Part shown: one piece after another, positions 57,285-58,552 of the stretch
Numbering within the stretch: the first letter of the stretch is position 1
How the letters are laid out: each line of letters opens with the position of its first letter
Program-made: the position numbers and the translations under genes
The notes under the pieces: model-generated
Database searches by the model: none
Told to the model about the DNA's origin: nothing
The model's input: only the letters and a program-made list of their open reading frames with translations
Source of the DNA: Ectocarpus siliculosus
Taxonomy: Eukaryota; Sar; Phaeophyceae; Ectocarpales; Ectocarpaceae
Assembly (NCBI GenBank): GCA_000310025.1
Contig: FN649733.1
Location: 635,096-693,647 of the forward strand
Direction: 5' to 3'
Length of the DNA: 58,552 nucleotides

Positions 57285-58180
57285 CTACAGAAACACGGTG
57301 TGCTTCTCCGAGATGTTCGCACGGCAAAGAGGGCAGACAGTGAGGCTTTCCGAACACTGCGGGCACGTGGCCATGTGCATGCACGGGAACGTCACCTGCG
57401 AGCGAGAGTGCAAAACAAACCGATGCCAGCGATTAGGACAACGGGCCGTGAGTGGACGGCCTTCACCAGAGGCTCTCGGACACCACTAGTGTTAATCAGG
57501 CAGCGTATCTGTGACTAAGCATGCGCTTCGTAACCGTTTGAACAACGTGTACCAACGACCACCCCAAAGAGTCGATGCCGTTGGGCACACCGTTTCGCCT
57601 CTTGCTCCGCCAAAACAAAGCGGTAACCAAATCTTGCCTTGCATAGACACGACAAGGTGGATGCCGTGCATGCCTGGTTCAGAATATCGGGGCTATCAGA
57701 GTGTCAGACTACCCCGTGGCCCAGGGCTAAGACTAAGATTTCCATACACTACGACAGACGTGTAGGATGTACATAGTCCATAAACATGACTTCTCTCCGC
57801 AAAAGGCGTACGGTTGCCTGAGCAAAACAGCAGCAAAACCAAAAAAGCCGTTTCGTGGTCAACTTTGGGTTAAGCCACAAGATTTTCGAGCCTCCTCGAG
57901 AGGAAGGGGTCACCCCGTCAATCTCCGGCTTTCATGTCTGTGTCCTACAAGAACGATCACAACAAAAGGAGCCCTTATCTCGAGAACCAAATCTTGCGAA
58001 CATGCGCGCTGTCTCACCACGCGAGAAAACCATTCCCGAGGGGAACAAAAAGAGCCATTTTGTCGAAATCGACTGCTGATGGGGACAGGCACAACTATCT
58101 AGCTCACCACGCGAGAGCGACGCCGGAAGCACACGCAGCAGTTCCCCTCCTTCTTCTCGCCTACATCCACCTCCACATCG
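57285..58180 (-). CDS. C-terminal RING-HC finger protein, 3' end of gene
   Basis: Exon 58180-58108 ends EKKEGNCCVCFRRRSRV and exon 57395-57285 gives VTFPCMHMATCPQCSESL, TVCPLCRANISEKHTVFL and a stop. Joined in phase 0 they form a complete C3HC4 ring: C-x2-C, then C-x-H, C-x2-C and C-x2-C, located at the extreme C-terminus as in IAP/MUL1/LRSAM1-type E3 ubiquitin ligases. A role in ubiquitin transfer is expected from the domain; substrate and location are unknown. The upstream exons run beyond the window or past the poly-G at 58.23 kb, so the rest of the protein and the exact 5' edge of exon 58180 are undetermined. Confidence 0.82.
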
Positions 58181-58230
58181 CTGCTCGCGCAGCACACCAG
58201 CAACCGGTCACGCAATGCACAACGTTTGCA

Positions 58231-58254
58231 GGGGGGGGGGGGGGGGGGGGGGGG
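58231..58254. repeat. Run of 24 G
   Basis: An uninterrupted G homopolymer about 50 bp upstream (minus-strand sense) of the first recognised RING exon, reading as C on the coding strand. Such runs are prone to length error, so nearby open frames should not be trusted. Confidence 0.9.
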
Positions 58255-58552
58255 ACGATTGATTTCAGTCGTCAGGTCGACGGCGAACCCCGCCCCCCAG
58301 GCGTGCCCGAGAAACGCGCACGTATGCGTACCCACCCGTCCGTGTGAACCGGGCCAAATAGCCTTTGTAGTTTCAAACTTCAACTTGGACACGACGGGTG
58401 GAACATCAACATCAAGAACAAGATTTTTCTTGTTATAATCTGCTCTGTTCCCGACAGATGAATATTGGGTAAGAGCGCCTTCCGCTCATCGAACACCCTT
58501 GTAGCCATATTGGACCCATTAGCATGGACGCAATAATATCTCTCTTCCTCTG

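Noticed and set aside
1-58552. CRISPR array or bacterial operon structure
   Set aside because: No regularly spaced repeats with unique spacers. The window is plainly eukaryotic, with spliced genes.

Overview
This is nuclear DNA from a eukaryote with intron-rich genes, and a flagellated alga is the best fit. Genes are broken into many exons, with introns from 57 bp to over 2 kb. Three genes belong to families tied to cilia or found in ciliated species (a TMEM138 homologue, a CASC1/DNAI7 homologue and a FAM221-type protein), and one encodes an RWP-RK domain, a family found in plants, algae and some other protists. Moderate GC, long introns, CAG/CTG repeats and C-tailed retroelements make a brown alga (Ectocarpus-like stramenopile) my best guess. 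That assignment is inference: no search was run and no rRNA or organelle marker lies in the window. Exon models were built by eye from splice consensus, phase agreement between neighbouring exons and remembered family motifs.

Layout, left to right: an RWP-RK gene (-, 2.5-3.4 kb, 5' end missing); a repeat-rich stretch; an unidentified three-exon gene (-, 8.1-8.6 kb); a PRCC homologue (+, 10.1-12.7 kb); a FAM221-family gene (-, 13.9-17.7 kb); a very long CASC1/DNAI7 homologue (+, 18.9-35.6 kb) divergent from the FAM221 gene across about 1.2 kb; an intronless, GC3-rich but interrupted ORF (+, 38.0-39.2 kb); a weak coiled-coil candidate (+, 41.3-43.5 kb); a membrane-bound processive GT2 glycosyltransferase (-, 44.0-49.5 kb); TMEM138 (-, 51.4-54.3 kb); and the 3' part of a C-terminal RING-finger gene (-, from 57.3 kb, running off the window).

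The CASC1 introns and the region just downstream hold most of the mobile DNA. There is a 5'-truncated, frameshifted non-LTR (LINE) element whose 3' end is a poly-C tail, a Stowaway-like MITE with TA target duplication, and one copy of a ~0.6 kb element whose last ~95 bp resemble the LINE tail. A second, inverted copy of that element and a LINE 3'-end fragment lie immediately downstream of the gene. A 100-base N gap sits against one element copy.

Functionally the clearest theme is the flagellum: inner-arm dynein (CASC1), transition-zone membrane protein (TMEM138) and FAM221 within about 40 kb, the first and last sharing a divergent promoter region. PRCC (nuclear, splicing/checkpoint), the GT2 enzyme (polysaccharide synthesis) and the RING protein look unrelated. 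Two introns (one in TMEM138, one in CASC1) appear to use GC-AG splice sites.
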